Below are positions 38,483 to 38,495 of a DNA stretch of 38,495 nucleotides, piece by piece (within the stretch, counting starts at the first letter, position 1; each line of letters opens with the position of its first letter). Both the position numbers and the translations under genes were made by a program. Under the pieces are notes generated by a model. That model searched no databases. It had not been told where the DNA came from and saw only the letters and a program-made list of their open reading frames with translations. The DNA comes from Alphaproteobacteria bacterium (GTDB taxonomy: Bacteria; Pseudomonadota; Alphaproteobacteria; RF32; CAG-239). Location of the stretch: positions 1-38,495 of the forward strand of contig JAFVFH010000038.1 of assembly GCA_017475525.1 (NCBI GenBank), written 5' to 3'.

Positions 38483-38495
38483 GGGAAAGGGCAAA

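Overview
The window is AT-rich chromosomal DNA from a bacterium, most likely an uncultured, anaerobic, probably gut-associated alphaproteobacterium. Three things support this: a GTTC-N7-GTTC LexA box (the alphaproteobacterial form) between the -35 and -10 of recA; a complete [FeFe]-hydrogenase operon with the maturase gene hydG; and many small secreted BspA-type or YD-repeat proteins. The taxonomic placement is inference. There is no rRNA. A perfect parS palindrome (22827-22842) argues for a main chromosome, possibly not far from the origin.

Layout. 1-2050: two unrelated small genes on the minus strand, each behind the same promoter/terminator module, plus a third module copy whose gene is missing. 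2050-4560: a secreted coiled-coil protein, an outer-membrane barrel-like protein and a class A acid phosphatase. 4640-4935: tRNA-Pro with a duplicated terminator. 5071-10076: endonuclease IV, a family 2 glycosyltransferase, a HEAT-like solenoid protein, an unknown protein, and the pair rpiB-glyA. 10236-10391: tRNA-Cys and tRNA-Asn. 10432-15024: a YD-repeat secreted protein and two TPR membrane proteins. 15100-17795: a Lon-like protease and a 57-residue gene. 17930-24920: two more tail-carrying secreted proteins flanking a MacA/MacB-type export operon, then a small secreted protein. 25180-26901: hydG with a TM1266-type regulator. 27030-30688: a PRAI-like protein, then murF-nrdR-nusB-def. 30892-34814: hydC-hydB-hydA. 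35336-38303: a fourth tail-carrying protein, recA and a YihY/BrkB membrane protein.

The most interesting signal is a two-part module present four times (genes at 10432-11973, 17930-19300, 23329-24015 and 35336-36247). Each gene encodes a secreted protein with a different body (YD repeats, BspA leucine-rich repeats, a Cys-rich domain) but nearly the same C-terminal tail: RIYT-x-EEA, a short linker, then TGNTF(R/K)LRYK at the very end. The tail's codons have diverged synonymously, so the peptide is under selection. Each gene is preceded by its own promoter and a leader RNA of about 160 nt. The four leaders share conserved single-stranded boxes, a long stem whose sequence differs in every copy while pairing is kept by compensatory changes, a CUCCU/AGGAG hairpin, a CUCCUCC box, and a terminal hairpin with a U-run, i.e. 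an intrinsic terminator directly upstream of the gene. I recognise neither the RNA nor the tail as a named family. The simplest reading is a regulon of surface or secreted proteins sharing a C-terminal sorting or processing signal and controlled by a terminator-type leader RNA.

The hydrogenase genes fit fermentative or electron-confurcating H2 metabolism: HydC and HydB supply NAD(P)H-linked electron entry, HydA carries the H-cluster, and HydG supplies its CO/CN ligands. hydE and hydF must lie elsewhere. Palindromic, REP-like elements occupy many intergenic gaps.
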